Of a DNA stretch of 64,000 nucleotides, positions 9,775 to 24,200 are shown piece by piece. Within the stretch, counting starts at the first letter, position 1. Each line of letters starts with the position of its first letter. The position numbers and the translations under genes were made by a program. The notes under the pieces are model-generated. The model saw nothing but the letters and a program-made list of their open reading frames with translations. It ran no database searches and was not told where the DNA came from. Source of the stretch: Actinomucor elegans (lineage: Eukaryota > Mucoromycota > Mucoromycetes > Mucorales > Mucoraceae); NCBI GenBank assembly GCA_026027325.1, contig JAMSLZ010000006.1, positions 620,001-684,000 on the forward strand, given 5' to 3'.

Positions 9775-12700
9775 CTATACCATCTCATAGCCTTCTTCCA
9801 TATTGTTAGCATGGTTTATGCTATTGTTTGTGGATGCAGTTGAACGTGTAGATTTTGGAGATCTGGCCGGGACAGTATGAGATAAAGAGAGACGTTGATC
9901 AAAGCTGGACGACAAAGGTGCAATGGCATCAATGGTAGCAGGATAAGCCATATGGTTAGCCAACCGCTTCCCTTCAATGAACAGTGCTTCAAAGATCTCA
10001 TGGCCCAAGCCTTTTTGGCGCTCTACCAAAGCCTTTTGTAGTTTGAAACTCTGAGGCAAATCAGTTTGAATGAACTGATCAAGGCGGTCTTCGGTCAAGA
10101 TAATCATACGTAAAGAGGGTAATGTCATTTCAATAGAGGGCGCTTCAGGACCCATCAATACGCTGTGCACCTTGCTGATATGCGCTACAAAATATTTTGC
10201 GTCTATCTTTTTGGATTCTGTTGGGAATTCATTGTCATCCTCTTGAAGTTCCTTTGTGAGGTAATCAATGACTTCTTTGTCATGCGAATGTTCAGCGCTT
10301 AGTGAGATCAAGCTAGTGATGGTCTCCCAGGCATCAAATTCAGTGCCAATCAAGTTCATCAGCAAGAAGAATTCTGTAGCCATGGTATGTAGATCAATAT
10401 TGTTTAATTTACCGTCCTTGTCTTGATCATACAGAGCAAAAAAGAAGGCGGCTTTTGACATAACATCCTACAAAAATTCAAATCAATTTTTTTTTTATTC
10501 GCATCTTTTGTTGCATTCATACTTACACCTCGAAGAATGGCTCCTAGTTTGCCCACTGTATCAGCCAATGTGATTCCAGAACGGTTTTCAGACTTGAAAT
10601 ATGTAAACAGACGACAAATAAACATCTCAAGCACTTCTTTCATCACCTGCATATCACTAGAGCCTATACTGCTTTTGTGCTGCTCGTTCAACTTGGCCCA
10701 TGTAGTCATGTTTTCCAACATTTTGGTGAAAGCAGTTAGATCCATTTCAGGAACTGAGGATTTGTCTTGATGGTCTTTAGCATAATACAATGCGCCAAAG
10801 AAGTAATCGTAGATCAAAGATATCTCTTCAGGGCCAAAATGCGCCTTATTTTTTATGGTTCTCAAAGCATTGCGCTTTGTAAAAGACTCGACGCCTCCAA
10901 TGACTTTGAGTTCATTGTGTCGACGTAGCTCTGTAACATTGGCAGATGTTACTTTCTTGAAATCTTCGTTCTAAAACCAAGAGAAGATGTGCTTAATACG
11001 CAAAAGTGTTTTTTTATGAGAATTTGATCAAATCACTTACTGCCGACTTCATTAAACTATTAAAAATCTAACATGGATAAATGATGATTAAAGACAAGTG
11101 TTTAATATGCGTCTTGATTATTACCTCCAGTTTCATTGCATCGTCTTCTTCTTTGGTAGCGTAATCTACTGGTAAATTCAAAGACACAAAAAACTGCTTT
11201 ACAACTACAAGTAGTTCAGATTCATCTTCTACGCTGCAAAGTTCTTTCTCATGCCGCTTTAAGATAGCTAAATAAGAAGGTTAGTACCCTGTCATGTATC
11301 AAATATAATGTAACAAACCCAACCTATAGAGAGAGAGAAAATGTTAGATATACGTTGGAAATGAAATACTATCAATAAGGCTTACGCAATTTGAAATAAG
11401 ATCTTAGGACCTTCCATGAAGAAGCAATCCAAGATTCGAAAAGCAAAAGGCAATGGCATTGAATTAATAAACAGAGTCAAGAACCAAGGAAGGCATGCAA
11501 CAGAAAGTTGGATCTCTCGTTCTTGAAAGTGTGTCGTTATAGTAGGTATATATTTTTTCACTAGTTCCTCCAGCACAACCTGATCCAAGAGTACACCATA
11601 CATGGAAGAGCTGCAATAGGAACATATTTAGATATACGTATTATGGTGTCTAGTTGCAATTATACCTGTAATAGCCAGGGCACAAATGATCTACCAATGC
11701 GTTCAATGCCCAAAATGCTTGTTCTTCCGTCATGTAGCTAAGCATTCGTTCGAGTTAGCAAACTTGTAAGTGTTCAATACAACCAAAACTTACATTAATA
11801 AGGAAGAAGTAACAATGTTCATGGCCTGGCAATACCCAATCTCTGGATTATGCCAAGAATAGGCTGTCAACACCCTGCGTAGTCTATCAATGCCCTCTGG
11901 CGACTGATAAGCGGGGTATTCAGGCAGTGATCTAATATGAATAGACGATTCAGCTATTGGATACGTAGTCTATCATGTATATTTACCTATGCAGGTCTTT
12001 CTCTATCTCGTCCATCGATTGCGATACATCGTCTTTATGAGACTCTAAAATGCGCTCATACACACCTTGGTTGGCAAATCTCAAATAAATTGACCCTGTA
12101 CATAGCTCCCACACCTCGCCACGTAAAGCATTTGGAACACCCTCTCGTACCATTTTCCCAAATACAGGATGACGAACCAACGTCAAATTTCTGCCGTTCA
12201 CTACTTGTAGTCTTAGCTGCCTTATATCTATACAATATCATATAGTTTACCTTGGAAATAGTTTGTCCAATCCTCCATCTTCTTTTGATCTTTAACTTCA
12301 GTTACATCGCTTCTAAATCCAAATTGAAGACCTAGGCCGCCAATTGTGTCCTTGATGTGAATAGGACCTTTCTCAGTTTGCAAGATCTCTTCCGATTTGC
12401 AAGTCATTAGAAAAGGACGTAGCGATTCTTTCATCTTTGAAACATTGATTTGAAGTCCCTGTTTCAAAGTATCACAAAACAGTTCGCAAGCTGTCTTTTC
12501 TGCCTGGGATGAAACATCTTGTTTAGTTGAAAATACGACATCGTCCTAGTCAGTTGCACTTACATCTACTTTGAGCACATGTGTCATCTTGTGCCAAGTC
12601 CTAAACAGCAAGGCAGATCGATACGTATCGTTGTTCAATCTTTCAAATCGAGTGATAGTATACAGTGGAAGGATAAACGTACACACAGACCGGTCATGGT

Positions 12701-14145
12701 CGTTCATAGAAACTGTTTCAATGGACTCGAAGGCCAAAAAGTTTTGTGATTGATACAATGTACCTCGGTATTTGGTTTTTTGAGAGTGAGGGGCATCTGC
12801 CTCAAACACATAGCATACGTTGATAGAATCGACAAGTTCTTCATCTTCTGGAAGTCGAAAGAGCCGACGAAAGTTTTCATTCTGCTTACGATGCTGCAGT
12901 ACGGTTTTTAAAGGATTTTTTGGGTGCAGACTTGATATTTCAGAAGGTCTTCTACTGCTACTGCTATCGAGTGATTTGTCAGCTACAGAAAGCTCTTCAT
13001 ATGAGTCACTTTTGAAGGCTCTTGAGCGCGAGTTTTTCAATAGCTTATGGGTTGATTCGCTTGTCAGTTGCACCAATAAATCGTATACCTTTTACAAAGT
13101 GAATCAGATATACTGGATATAGCAAGTCTGTTATGGTAACTCACCTCATCACGCTTGAACATATTGGCAAACAAGTACTATTTGGTCAAATAATTATGAT
13201 TGGTATGGATATAGTTTCCTGCACTACTCTTAGTATGTACCTCTTGGTTTTCCTTGGTAACAATGCGCATGCTATGTCTAAACAGCTTCCGAATAGGTTC
13301 CTTGATGATATCTTTAATATCTTTGAGCTCGATCAATATCTTCAATTCAAACCCAATCAAATAGGAATAGAATCCCAAGTAGTTTTCTGATATATACATC
13401 CATCCCTGTCTACTGTTACAAGAGCAAGAATAGTCTAATTATAATAGATGAGATTATAGCATAGGCGGTAACTAGGGATCCTTACAATTAACAAGACGTT
13501 CGGTAGAAGGAACATCAAACGTTTGACGAAACGTTCTCGAAGCATTACGAATAGTGTCATCGTTTAGCAAATCATCCGTCTCACTATCTATTGTACTGTA
13601 AAATGAGCAAGTGGTGGCGTAGTTTAACCCTTGTTTCATTACCTGTGATAGTCGCAGACACAATCTTATTCATTTGCTTAACAACCCATTCCTCTTTGGC
13701 GAAAGGGCTTGAAATCTCTTCTAGTTCAAGTATCATATTGATTCTTATCCAATCCCAAGCTGCTTCTATAGCTTCTTCAGAGTCTGAAACAGCTATCTGT
13801 AGACATGTTGCATTGGGTTCTCTTTGAAAAAGGATTCTATAGGGCGGTTGCTTTGCGTCAAAGCTTGAGCAGCAGATTAGTTGCAGTAATTGCCATATAG
13901 AATAATCCCTTACAGATTTGTTATTGTACTGAAGACATTTTTGAATAAAGTGTTCCCGGGCTCTTGAGACCTTTGCAGCATAAAGTATTGGTTTTGCTGC
14001 TCGATCGTCCAAAAGGGCATAAGGGTGTTATCTGTTGATGTGGGTAATATAAAAGTCTAGACAAGTGAGTTAATACAAGAGACGAACATAAATTCTCAGT
14101 GGGTTTGCCTACATTTTTTGGTATCTTGTTGAAGGCAGTAGACAT
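9775..14145 (-). CDS. Rab GTPase-activating protein with two GRAM domains, TBC domain and EF-hand (TBC1D8/9, Gyp2-like)
   Basis: A long, intron-rich gene of about 1,100 aa. The start ATG is at 14145: exon 1 (14145-14113) splices to 14056-13914 and then to 13863, giving [17 protein letters not shown], as at the start of the TBC1D9 GRAM-1 region. GRAM-1 continues through [20 protein letters not shown]-2 follows ([31 protein letters not shown]). The TBC domain (about 12,250-11,380) shows [27 protein letters not shown] with the arginine finger of the IxxDxxR motif, and GYCQAMNI with the glutamine finger of the YxQ motif, so it should be catalytically competent. Near the C-terminus, [12 protein letters not shown] is a canonical EF-hand loop, suggesting calcium input. 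Its role is Rab inactivation in membrane traffic; the Rab substrate cannot be told from sequence. Confidence 0.88.
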
Positions 14146-15233
14146 TTTCGTTATCTATAGAAAAAGAAGTAAGATGAAACAAATGCAATTTATAATGTCT
14201 GAATGATTTGCTTGGCTTACAACAACCCAGCCAACTTTCATTGGCATTAAAAGCAGTCCTGGGCTGGGCACGTAGTAGTAAGTAATTATTAAAATTTCAT
14301 TTGCATCCCGCCATCCAATTAAAGTCCTTTTCAGCTCAAGTGCATTGTAATGATTTAGGCTTGTCGGGGATTATTAATATAGTAAGGTATCACTTAAGAA
14401 GATTAACTATAATAATTTACTTGATAAAACTCTGTCCTTTATTCTAATGAAAAATTGTAAGCTATTTATATTTGATATTAATTCTAAAAATAAGTGATGG
14501 ATCTTTCTAGTTCTTTTCAGTTTGATTACATTTCTTGAAGAACCTAGAAAGATATCCAACTGTCGAGAACCTTCTCGTATGATCTTAGTAATGATAACAA
14601 ATCTGATTGGCTAGTCAGATTTATATCATTACATGCATTTTGAGCAGAAAGTAATAGGTAAACCCCAGGCTCAAAACTAGGATTCCAGTAAATCACTGAT
14701 TAAGCGAGCTAAATGATAGCTTAGGTACCGAGCTTTTAATTCTAAAGTACCCAAAATACATACAGATACGTGAGCTATATTATTTTTGCGGCTTTTTCAT
14801 TACGTAAGAAGGCATTTGGAGGAATAAACCTCAAATTCAAAAACCAGCGATATACTACAGGTATTACGCTTTTTTGAAAAGTGAAATAAGATAGTGGTTA
14901 TAGATTCATTTATAATTTGGTTCTCTATAAACTTCGCTAATTGATTCTGCATGCATTTCAGTATAGTCATTTTTATAAATGTCGCGTCAAAGTAGCAATC
15001 AAAAATGTTCAGTAAGGATAGTTATTAGTGTCACTTTATTTTTTTAAATCACCACTCACCAATCAAAAGTGCATATATTGAAACGCCTTTTCCCAGCGCA
15101 AGCAACTTTGAAGTCTTGTCGACATCGAAGGCGATTTTATTGTACTACATTGATTCTTTCAATTCAAAAAAATTAACTAGTGGAGTTCAATAACAATAGC
15201 GTCTTTTCTATTCTATTCAGTATATCTTGACAT
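14146..15233. promoter_or_regulatory. Divergent spacer between the TBC GAP and SZT2 genes
   Basis: About 1.1 kb of AT-rich DNA between two divergently transcribed genes. It must carry both promoters. I see no ORF, RNA gene or repeat. Confidence 0.4.
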
Positions 15234-18200
15234 ATGGCTGCTGAACATACACCGAACAATGGCTCAAACTTCTCGGAGAAATCTGATCAAGATCTCTCTG
15301 AGAACACACCACCACCACAGAATGAAAATCAAAAAGTAAATGATTCGACATTATAGCCGGGATCTCTCAACTTACCTCTTCATTTACTTAATTGAATAGC
15401 TCATTGAAGCCAAAACAGCTGTTATCTTGCTAAAAAACTCGAGGCTTTGCACCAAAAACGAATATACACAATGGCTATTAAAGATACTATATCAGCCATA
15501 CGCGAGAAAAGATACAGAGGTTAGATGGATGCTATTGGAATCACTATAGTGTTTAATTCGATCGATTAGGCTATGAATGTTTTGTATTTATCGAGAAGCC
15601 GAAGAAAGATCTGGGCTACTGATTTCTCCATCAATCAAGGTTTGCTTTAACCGTGCGACACTACGTGTTACATAAATATTTACTATATACAGTAGATCCT
15701 TCAATAGCAGAAACAATGAATCGACATAAAGACCAACTCTATGTTATCACACCGAAAACAAGCATCATGACGCTAGCACAAGAAAACAGACTTGTGTACA
15801 TTATTGATCTAAGCTCCAGTCTGGCCACGGTTGGAAATACACGATCTGATATATTATTGTCAGAGGTATTCTTAACGTAAGTATTGTACTTTGGGTGAAT
15901 TGTCATGTATTAATAGTATTACTAGACTACGAAACTCGCTTGAAGGTCTAGTGCAGCCATTCTCAATGCAAGTATCACAGACAGAAAAAGCAGTGGTAAA
16001 ATCAGCAAGTGGATACATGTTACAAAATACTCATACTAAATGTAGGTTCAACCATTATTACGGTTAACAGTGATGGCTGATTGCTCTCAATTTGCGTCAA
16101 ATGTCAATATAATTCCTATGCTTGCAGAACATCCAACAATGAGAGTATTTATACAAAATGTCATGATTACAGCCAACAATATACAAACAGTGATTCGACA
16201 GTTAAGAGCCGACTTTTTGGCCTTTCAAGAAGATACAAGCCAATTCAGGAAATTTATGAAGAGGAATAGACAAAATACTGGATACAATCTAGATGTTGGC
16301 AATGAAGTCCCTAGAAGTGTAGGTGTCCTGGATGCCACCTCACTGGCAAAGCAAAAAGACAAATCTTTTTCAGTAGATTCTACACCTGCAATGAAATATG
16401 AAGAGAACAAAAGACCACCCATGAAGGCTTCACGTTCAGATATGGACATCAAGAATACTTCTTACTATTCATCCACATCCAAGAAAGAGGTATGGGGTAT
16501 TGGAAAATCGGGCGCTAATCTATCGCGTATTCTACACGCTGGACATTTTGCCTTGAAACTATTACCACCACAGGGCCGCGCCCAGCTCATTCTAATCACG
16601 GATGGTGCAATGAAATCAAATGTACATGACAATACGTTTGTAAGACAGTTTGCAGAAGAAGATATTACCTGCCATATCATTCAGATTGGATATGCAAGCA
16701 GCTTTATTCCGGGCCGAAATTTTGGGTTCGTACCTGATACCGAGATTTTACAGTTTTTAGCGCGTGCAACCAGTGGTACATTCATGTACTCTGAGAAATG
16801 TCTGTCCAAAAATCGAGGCATTACGCTTATGTTTGACAGCGAAGATTCTCCCCCTAGTTCTGCCACCACCAACAACGAAAAAACGTATCCCATTATTCAA
16901 TTTGTCAGCCTATCCAAAGCAAAGCATATACAAACACCCAATATATACCATAGACAGTTCCTATTTCGCGAAACCATTCTCACACGTTACCATCATTCAG
17001 AGCTAAGATTGCAGGCAGAAAAAGACGCGCCGTCGCAACTCAATCGACGTGAAATGGAGACCAACAGTGAACTACACAAAGAAAGGTTCAATTTCCCTTG
17101 GGATCCATATGCTAGACCACCTGAAGATGAATGGCGTCTACTCAAATACCGAGAGTACACTTTACCGTCTGAGTTTTCACATATCATAGCAGCAAGGGCT
17201 CGCGAAGGATTTACTGTTCAATCTGTCACTTTTGATGATGGTACCGGCTCGAAGCATGTCGATTCTGGGATCCATGATCTAGAAGCTACCAATCTCACTA
17301 CAGTGCGCAAAGAGCGAATTCAAATAGTCATGGTCATGCGCTGGCAGCCCAATGTGTCAATAGAATATAGAATAAGAGCAACTTGGCTACCACCTATTAT
17401 TGGCCACGCATTGAATTACAAAAGCGAAGATATTCTCATGTCAAGCAGTATATTCTCTCGAGGCAAAGCTCCTCGCGCTGAGATCTTTGTAAGAACAGAT
17501 GCTAGCTTCGCTCATATGCTGCAAAACTGGGACGTTATTAGACGAAGAGCACAGATGATGGGTGTAGTCACTGGATCGATTTATTTTGGCGAAACCTATG
17601 CCGCACCAGTCTACTCCAAGATTGAGAAGCTCAAGGCTTATCTTGTTGATATCTTTGAAGGCGATGAGGTATTAAAAACCGTTATTGGATTCCCAAACAA
17701 GTTTTGGATGAACGCCACTTCCAGTGGAGATGCCAATGCTAGCTCAGTACCTTCTTCTTTTCGTCAAGAAGCCAAAAACATAAATACAATGGCTAATCGA
17801 ATGAGTCTTGTACAGCAAAAAGCGCAATTCATAGATGCTTTTAAAGACTTTTGGGTCCGCATCAATAATTCTGAAGCTAGATCAAGGACCAGGTGTTGGT
17901 ATGATCCAGGCTGCATCGATTTGTTAGTGGGTGATGTTTCGCCTTACATGGCGCCAAAGCTAACTTCATCTTATAATCAAGACTTTGCTCTGAACGTGGA
18001 AGAGGATATTTTGCTTATGGTGAATAATATCAAAACTGTAATAGGGCAGTGGGCTGACTTTGAGGCAGAAGATGGAACTTTTGTCAGAATGATGCAAAGG
18101 CTAGCCTCAAGTCCCGTTGCTGCCAATACAGATGATCAAGGCAAAGATTACTTTTCTACTTCTCTTGGAAATCCACCATCCTTTTGTGAGTTGAGGGTGA

Positions 18201-21200
18201 GACACGAATACGGTCGATTGATCACGTTGCGTCTTTTATTCTTTAATGTTGAAGTAGTGTGCCGTAAAAGAGCTATTCAGCATTTGATCCACATGATAAA
18301 GACCGATGAATTCACAAAGGCTTCTTGCAATATGGTGTGCGAGCGTCCATTTTCGCGTCTATTGATGAGAGACCCCAAACACTTTGCTGACTCAATTGCA
18401 AATGCTACAAATGATAACAATGCCAGCAAAGGAAATCCTAGTAGCAATCTAACAAAAAATCAAAGTAGAGCGAGGGCTTGGTATTTACCAGTCGCCATGT
18501 GGTTGACTAGTGAATACATTGTTCGTGATTATCTTCGACATATGACTTGGTCATGGCAAACCGATAACTATCAAGATGAGTACCATAGAGATAACAAGAT
18601 GATGCCTATTCATGATTTGGCATTCCAGTTTCTATGCCAGGCACGTTTAGATCAGGTAAGTACGCTACAAGGGGCGTAACTAAGAGCTATACACTAATAA
18701 TTCGTCAAGGGTTATCAACTTGTATCTCCTAAACCTGATAGTACTCAATTTTACCAAGAGATTGTACTGCCATCTCGAGATCAAAAAGAAGCTTCACTAT
18801 GCGCCATTCAATACTTTGTATGGAAAGACTCAGCTAATGGTAAAATTACAACCGAACTTTGGATGGAGCCTAGCGGTAATTTTGATTATGATCAGTATGA
18901 TTTGGTAAAAAGATGGACATTTGAACCAGATAGAAAAACGATATCACAATTGGTAACCTTTGATCAAATTCATGCTATTGGAAGATCAAAGGGTGTAGGC
19001 GACTTCAAGACCAAGAAGAAAGGGTCCTGTTCGCTAATTGACCTACCGGATGAGGACACAGTAGTGATGCTTCTTCCACAGCTCTTTGATGTAGCCTCTG
19101 TGTTGAGATCCAACAAGTTTGTAGTAGCTTCTTTTCAATCACCTCAGTATAAGATTGTTTTTCTTCCTCCATCACAACAGCAATTACAGCCGCAGCAACA
19201 GGTTAAACTAAAATCACTTTCAGTTCATTTAGAAGATAATCAGCAAGAATACAGTGATCAATCAGGAAGTTCAACGCCTGTTATACGCAATAGAATACTA
19301 ATTCATACAAAGACACATCGATATCTTCGTAGACACGCTCACGCATCCATTAATGTAGACACTACAGATGCATCGCCCAACTTGACTGATACCAATCAAA
19401 AGATGTTTAGCTTTAGACCAGATCAGCTTTTAAACAAGAACAAAGAAGTGATTGCCAAGTTGGACGTCGTGTTGCAGAACTATGCTCTCTTGCATTATTT
19501 TGTTGAGCGATCACTAGACCACATATCAAACGGTGAAATACTTATGTCTCACCACGACGTAGGGGCAGCTTTTTGGTTGGATCTTCGCAGTGCTCTTCAA
19601 TCAGCGGCAAAAGAAGGCAAAATATCTAGTACCTGTTTAATTCCTGATCTGCGCAAAACGCGTTGCTTTGTCAAAGTATTCGATCCTCGCTCATTTGTGG
19701 TGATATTGTTTCCTAGCTTGGATTCAGTTTCTAGTGGTCTTCTCAAGTTTCAGCAAGAAGATGAAACAAACTCGATTTCCACAGTAGAACGGTGTCGGTA
19801 TCTGGATATCTTTATGTTTGAATGCGTTCGCCAGAAGCCCATGAAGCCTACAAAGAGTGATTTACTATTTGATAGCCCTTTGGAATACTCCAATCGGTGT
19901 CGCATTGAAAATGTGATAGAAGATACAGGCACTGTTTCGATTAGACCTATTGAATACCTCATTTATGAATCGGATGGACTGGGTGTGATGCTAAGACCTG
20001 AATTATTCGAAGGAGAATACAGTACCTGTCAATCTCAGGCTCAATTAACTGAGCGAATCCTTCGTGTTGCCCAAGATGTCGCTAGCTCTTACTCTAAAAG
20101 CTTCTTGAAGTCGTTTTATACCTGCCTAATGCGAGGCTTCATGGTGGACGATGATGATTTAGGCAAGGTTTTGGAGGTTTGTGATGAATCATTGATGGAA
20201 ATTGATATTACAGAGTTTGTCAATGCCATGACTATGCAAAGGCATGAATCTATAGAATGGTAAGATATCAAAAGTCGAGAGTTAAAGGGAAGAAGGTAGA
20301 CTGATAGATGACAATCCTAGTGAGATTCAAGTGTCTGAAGTAGAAGGAAAATTCAACTCGATATTTCATCAATATTTTGAAGCAGTTCAGACTAAAAATG
20401 GGTCCATATCAAATCTGTTTTATTATAAACCGCCTTTCAACAGACAAGAGCATCGTGACCCTCGCCAGGAAAACATGACAGCAGACGAGAAAATCTCATA
20501 TTTGGTAGATTTAGTCGCTCACTCTCAATCACCGCTATTGATTCGTCTGTATGCTTCGTACAAAACTATTGGTGAAGCTGACCACTCTTCAGAACTGGTC
20601 ATTCCAGTAACTTCCCTTCCAACTTCCTATTCGGGTCTTACAGCTGACGGTAAGGAATTTAAAGTAGTAGATGAGAACTTGTTCAAGAGCGAGACCTATC
20701 CTTTGAAGGGCGGAAACACGAGTGTATATTTACAAATAATGTGTCTAAGTATGCCTCGATCTGATATCGATGATTATACCTTGACCGATAATCTGTACTC
20801 TTGCAGTTCCAAGTAAAGTATTCTCTAATTTAAGATATAGCATATGGGCTAACAATATCATTCAAGCTCACTCATAGAGGCAATGCAGAATCAGCCTGAC
20901 TGTTTTTCGTCTCTTGATCGAGATCAACAAACAGCACTAGCAGAAACGGATTCTAGAATTAACGGGTTATTGAAAGAAGAAACCATCCATGGCTTATTGA
21001 AATCTCCCATCATTACACTTGCAACTTTACAATACATTGAAAACGAACTACGCTCTCCAGGTTTGCAAGTTGATTATCAAACATCAATCAAGCTATCATT
21101 CCAGTTTGTTAAAAATTATGCCGAAAGTCGAAGTATCTTTATGGATGAACTTGAAAAAGACAGCTGCAACCAAAAGAATAGAAAGTACCAATTAAAACGC

Positions 21201-24200
21201 ATTGGAGATTACTTTTATGTATGCGAAGACTCTACCTATAACATGGGCGAAGAGGCATCCTACTCGAATAATGCGTCACCAGTGGTAACTGAACAGCCAT
21301 CTCGCAAAACTCAAGAGACCGAACTCTTGGAAGCGGCAACCATGGATGAAAGCGAGTTTTGTGATGGTCTTGGTATTAGCTTATCCAAGCTCTCTGAGAA
21401 AGACGATAGGGAAGAGGAAGAAAAAGAAGAAGAGGTTGGACAAGGTGAAAGTACGCCTATGGATAAGCGACCTTTGTATTGGCTCATTTTGATCCCTCGT
21501 GAGAGGTATATCCAAATATACTTTTACTCTAAGCTACAATTGCTAGTCATTGGGTCAGATATATTGAATCCTATCAAAGAGAAGATCAAGATGATACAAG
21601 AAAAAACCAATCGATTGGCTCTATTGAACTACTTGCAAGAGACTCGCATTTGCAGGTACGCATGATATAAATATGATTTAGAATTAACTGGTTGACTTTT
21701 CATTTATTTACATAGTAAATACCTTGAAGCACCAAGTGATACACAAATAGGTGCTGCTTACTCTGATGAGGATGAATCGGAAGAAGATGTTTCAAGTGTA
21801 GAAGTCAAAGACACATTGAATGGCCCAACAGAAGCTATCAAATTTGCACCAGGTCAGTTTTCTTGTCCTATTGTTTTCAAGAAGAGATTTCCTCTTCACT
21901 GGAGACTGCAGTCCAATGTTGCTCTCAAATTTCTTGCAACAGACGTACTTCGTCTGTTTACTGTGATCAATCGACCCAATATGTTTGTGATTGAGCGAGA
22001 TAATTCGATTGTATACTGTAAAATCTACGAAGAGACCCTTGACGCTGATGAAGAAGGATCTCCAGGTACAGTATATGGATCACCTACTCATACCCTCACT
22101 GGAAAGAATACAGAAGATGATGCTCAGACTCTGGTTGCGACTGACACTACTCCCAAACGCGAACTGTCGAGATTATCATCTACTACATCCCCTCGTCCTC
22201 GTGCCTCAAGCGGAGCAAGACCGTCGTCTAATGAGAAGAGAGATATTGTATTGGAAGTTTATGGCCTTGATCTTCCAGCATGGGTTGAGAAAGAATTTGT
22301 GAATCTGATTGAGAATAGGTTGATATCACAAATCACATTGAATGAAATCCAACAGTTCTTTGCCAGAAACTCTACCTCAAAACCTACCGCTGCTGTAAGT
22401 ATTTTCTATGCGATAATACAGCTGAACGTCTTACTTATAAAAGTTTGTATTTGTAGGATGTAGATTTTATCTTACCTACATTCAAGTCCCCCACGCATAA
22501 AGAAATGCTGCGAGTACCAAGCCTGGTCAGTAGCCCCTACATCCTTTTGCAGTACTTCAAGCAATCCCTTTTGGCAGACAACATTCGTCCATTTACAGGT
22601 CCTTACGTCAGAAAAGCTATTGAAAGACACTATGATAATGTCTTTTTTGCAGAAGGATCATTTGCAATCCAGGATGGGTCAAAACAGCAGAATAAAAGGT
22701 AGAAATATACTACTCAATACCAAGGACAATGCGAGCTAATCTGATGCACTTATATTATACAGCAATTATGAGAAAGTGCAAGAAATTCCTGCTGGAACGT
22801 TCTGTTTTTACTACAACTGTACAAAGCGATTGCCTGGAGCATCGACGGCTTTGGAACTGTTGGCTGGTCAAGGTATTGCTGGTATTTGCTTAACCCTATT
22901 AGATGAAATGGGCGTACCTGTTACCTTTGTTAAAGAAGAAAGTAAATCGGGTGCCAACTTTGATCCAAAAGTTATTCATCATTGCCTTGAAGAAGAATTT
23001 AGAGAAGCAGGGACAGGCGCAACTTACTATCATATATGTGTAGATATTTGGGTGACTGGTTCAGTAGATGGAAGCGCACTTATGCATCATATCTATGAAT
23101 GTTATCGCCAAAGTTTATGCGATTATTTCATCGAAAAGACTGTAACAATTGATTTAGGTGCTGCTCTGTCAATTGATGGCGCGTTACAAAGAGCTGTATT
23201 TGATAAATCAGCTGGTCGCTTAGGAACAGTGCTTAGAAAGAAGTTTATTGAAACTGTATTGTTCATTTTGCGCAAGTCTACAGAACTGAAAAGCCCAACT
23301 GTACATTCCATGGATCAAGCAATCCAAACCACGCCATGGTGCATGGATGACCTTGTTCGATATTTGGATATAGAGTTACGAAACATCGATCCTTCTCTTA
23401 GGCCTACTGTCGCGTGGACATCACTTGAGAATACAGTATGGGGCGGTAGCGATGATATGACGAAACCTGACTGTAAATGGGAATTATATCGAGGATTTCA
23501 GTATCGTCAACGCCAGAAATTACAAAGCAATATCCGACTGGTGGCTATTAGTGGTCTAGATGAGTTTGTAGAAAAACTTGGTAGTGTATCAGAGACATTT
23601 GGTAATGAAAGAAGGCCAAGCGCAGTAAGTGATACCGAAAGCCAAAAGGCAAGATCAAGACGAAGCTCGGGTGAATCGGCAAACACGGATGGTGGAACCA
23701 GTCAAAGGCGGTTTAGAAGTGATGCTCAAGACCAGTCAAGAGCATCTAGCGCCTTGTCCAACTCTGGCCTGTTTAGCAAGCAAAGCCCTCAGCTTGATCC
23801 CAAGAAGCATTGTTTCATGATTATGACTTTGGATGTCCATAGGCTTTCGATTTATACGTATAACTGGTCAGAAGTTATATCTCACGAATTGTTCAATGGT
23901 TTATTCCGCATTGCTAATCGACAGGAGGCACGTAGCGCGATTATGGCCAACATACTACACCAAAAAATGGGTCTTTTCCATCATACAGAGCCCATTAAAG
24001 CAGTAATTGAAAAGTTTGGTACATCTGGAAATTTCAATCCAACCAAATCGTTATCTGCCAATCTCATGTCTACAGGCACCAATTTCTCGGTATCTACGCC
24101 GCACATTCAACTTACTTCGCCAAACTTGCCCAAGAAAACTAATCGGCAGCTCGATACAGCTAATAAGGCAGATTCAACACCTGCTCTTCGAACTCCTGGT

